From an uncultured Bacteroidales bacterium (GTDB lineage Bacteria > Bacteroidota > Bacteroidia > Bacteroidales > Muribaculaceae), in assembly GCA_949285735.1 (NCBI GenBank), contig CASEAQ010000010.1, forward strand, positions 19,910 through 83,909: a DNA stretch of 64,000 bases, written 5' to 3'. The first letter of the stretch is position 1; each line of letters opens with the position of its first letter. This document shows, one piece after another, positions 63,399-64,000 of this stretch. A model generated the notes under the pieces. The model saw nothing but the letters and a program-made list of their open reading frames with translations. It was not told the origin of the DNA and searched no databases. Made by a program: the position numbers and the translations under genes.

Positions 63399-63440
63399 AA
63401 TTGTATATTTGTAGAGCCACGGCTCTACAAATACGCAATT
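63399..63440. repeat. Near-perfect 20-bp palindrome (REP-like)
   Basis: Two arms of 20 bases (63399–63418 and 63421–63440) flank a 2-base centre and match at 18 of 20 positions. The core TTTGTAGAGCC/GGCTCTACAAA resembles GTAGAG…CTCTAC palindromes scattered in intergenic DNA of many Bacteroidetes. It lies between convergent genes and could also act as a transcription stop, although no T tract follows. Confidence 0.7.
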
Positions 63441-63505
63441 AGGACACAACCTCATCGCGGCAGCACTCGTAAATCATCGGGTACCGCCAAATCACCACAT
63501 AATCA

Positions 63506-63922
63506 TTACAACATAACTTTCAATACCTTGCCGCACGTCCTGACGATATACACTCCATGCCCCTGCACAGGAATGCTTGTGGCATCGCCACTGTAAACAA
63601 GCTGACCGCCGGCATTATATACCTCCACGACAGCACCGCCAGCGATGCCTTCGACCACGATGTTGCCATCTACCACGCGGATTTCTATGCCATCATTTTC
63701 AACAAGGTTCACGGCTGACGGGTCGAGCGTGTCGTGCAAGTTGGCGAAGTTGCCCCACAATGATGCAATGTAGGCATCGAGTGTGCCGCGCGGCACATAC
63801 ACGTTGGCACGCAAGTATTGCTTGGTGTCGAATGTTTCTTCTTTAAAGCTCGGTGGCACGTTGGCAAGCGAATTTATCGTCATCAACGCCGTACACCTAC
63901 GGTATTTGCAACCAGTTATTAC
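63506..63922 (-). pseudogene. C-terminal relic of a BspA-like leucine-rich-repeat surface protein
   Basis: The open frame begins after a stop at 63923–63925; the first ATG is at 63883. It encodes one BspA-type repeat end ('VPPSFKEETFDTKQYLRANVYVPRGTLDAYIASLWGNFANLHD') followed by a C-terminal sorting-like beta domain ('VEGIAGGAVVEVYNAGGQLVYSGDATSIPVQGHGVYIVRTCGKVLKVML'). Intact BspA-like proteins have a signal peptide and many repeats upstream. Here only the last repeat remains, so the gene is a 5'-truncated relic, or a fragment separated by a break in frame beyond the window. Confidence 0.7.
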
Positions 63923-64000
63923 TCAATATTTTGTGAGTTATAAGTCAGAAATATGGGCATAACCTTTAGGGGTACATTCTAAAAGGTGAAGATTTAACCT

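Noticed and set aside
61448-63400. 650-codon minus-strand open frame
   Set aside because: It lies opposite the CNNM/CBS and TonB-domain genes, which have clear family signatures. Its translation shows no domain and is a by-product of codon bias.
1-64000. CRISPR array, defence island, prophage or conjugative element
   Set aside because: I found no regularly spaced direct repeats and no cas, restriction, abortive-infection, phage structural or relaxase genes. The Rpn relic is the only mobile-like gene.

Overview
The window looks like chromosomal DNA of a Gram-negative gut anaerobe of the order Bacteroidales. The evidence is a MurF–alanine racemase fusion, the GSCFA, WbqC, DUF4249, DUF4254 and DUF4369 families, a collagen-like/DUF4988 surface protein, a C-terminal type IX-secretion-like domain on a fucosidase, and promoters of the Bacteroidetes type (TTTG–N19–TAnnTTTG). 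Muribaculaceae is my best family guess, but that is inference. Nearly all genes are housekeeping or cell-envelope genes. I saw no phage, integrase, intact insertion sequence, CRISPR array or recognisable defence system.

Layout. 0–5.3 kb: the 3' part of a large surface protein, the pyrH–frr pair, and a frameshifted Rpn/PD-(D/E)XK relic. 5.4–11 kb: a cupin, a tRNA with CAT anticodon, then a leftward surface-glycan cluster (GT2, GT4, WaaP-like kinase, LTA-synthase-like transferase). 11–17 kb: rightward GH3-family enzyme, alkaline phosphatase, MATE transporter, DMT-like protein and GT4. 17–24.5 kb: leftward pdxJ–exbB–exbD–tonB–DUF4919, divergent from nadK and a YgjP-like metalloprotease, then a Y-family polymerase and a DUF169 protein. 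24.8–39.3 kb: almost all rightward, with tyrS, an FMN oxidoreductase, GSCFA, murF–alr, a lipoprotein, dapB, lepB, wbqC, a GT11-like protein, a TPR protein, DUF4254 and GT9. 39.3–40.7 kb: trmH flanked by two AT-rich non-coding stretches. 40.7–46.9 kb: nadA, leuS, tRNA-Gln and a second LTA-synthase-like gene. 46.9–50.1 kb: leftward recF, dciA-like, thioesterase and DUF4369 lipoprotein. 50.4–63.3 kb: rightward DUF4249–TonB receptor pair, GH29 fucosidase, AraC regulator, nadB, an unknown protein, GT4, radical SAM, CNNM/CBS protein and a TonB-domain protein. The right edge holds the C-terminal relic of a BspA-like protein.

How the genes work together. Three of the steps from aspartate to NADP are present (nadB, nadA, nadK), along with peptidoglycan precursor supply (dapB, murF–alr), LPS and surface-glycan decoration, and TonB energy transduction with its receptors.

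The most interesting signal is non-coding. The two AT-rich flanks of trmH carry many DnaA-box-like sites, a TAAC-CTT-GTTA-like repeated motif and a perfect 15-bp inverted repeat. Plus-strand composition changes there from C-rich on the left to G-rich on the right. recF and a dciA-like gene lie about 8–10 kb away. Together these suggest a chromosomal replication origin (oriC) without an adjacent dnaA. Secondary signals are two or three unannotated small-RNA candidates (about 31.96–32.15 kb, 35.25–35.41 kb and 35.46–35.70 kb) and a degenerate sequence module shared by the 31.9 kb and 35.6 kb intergenic regions.
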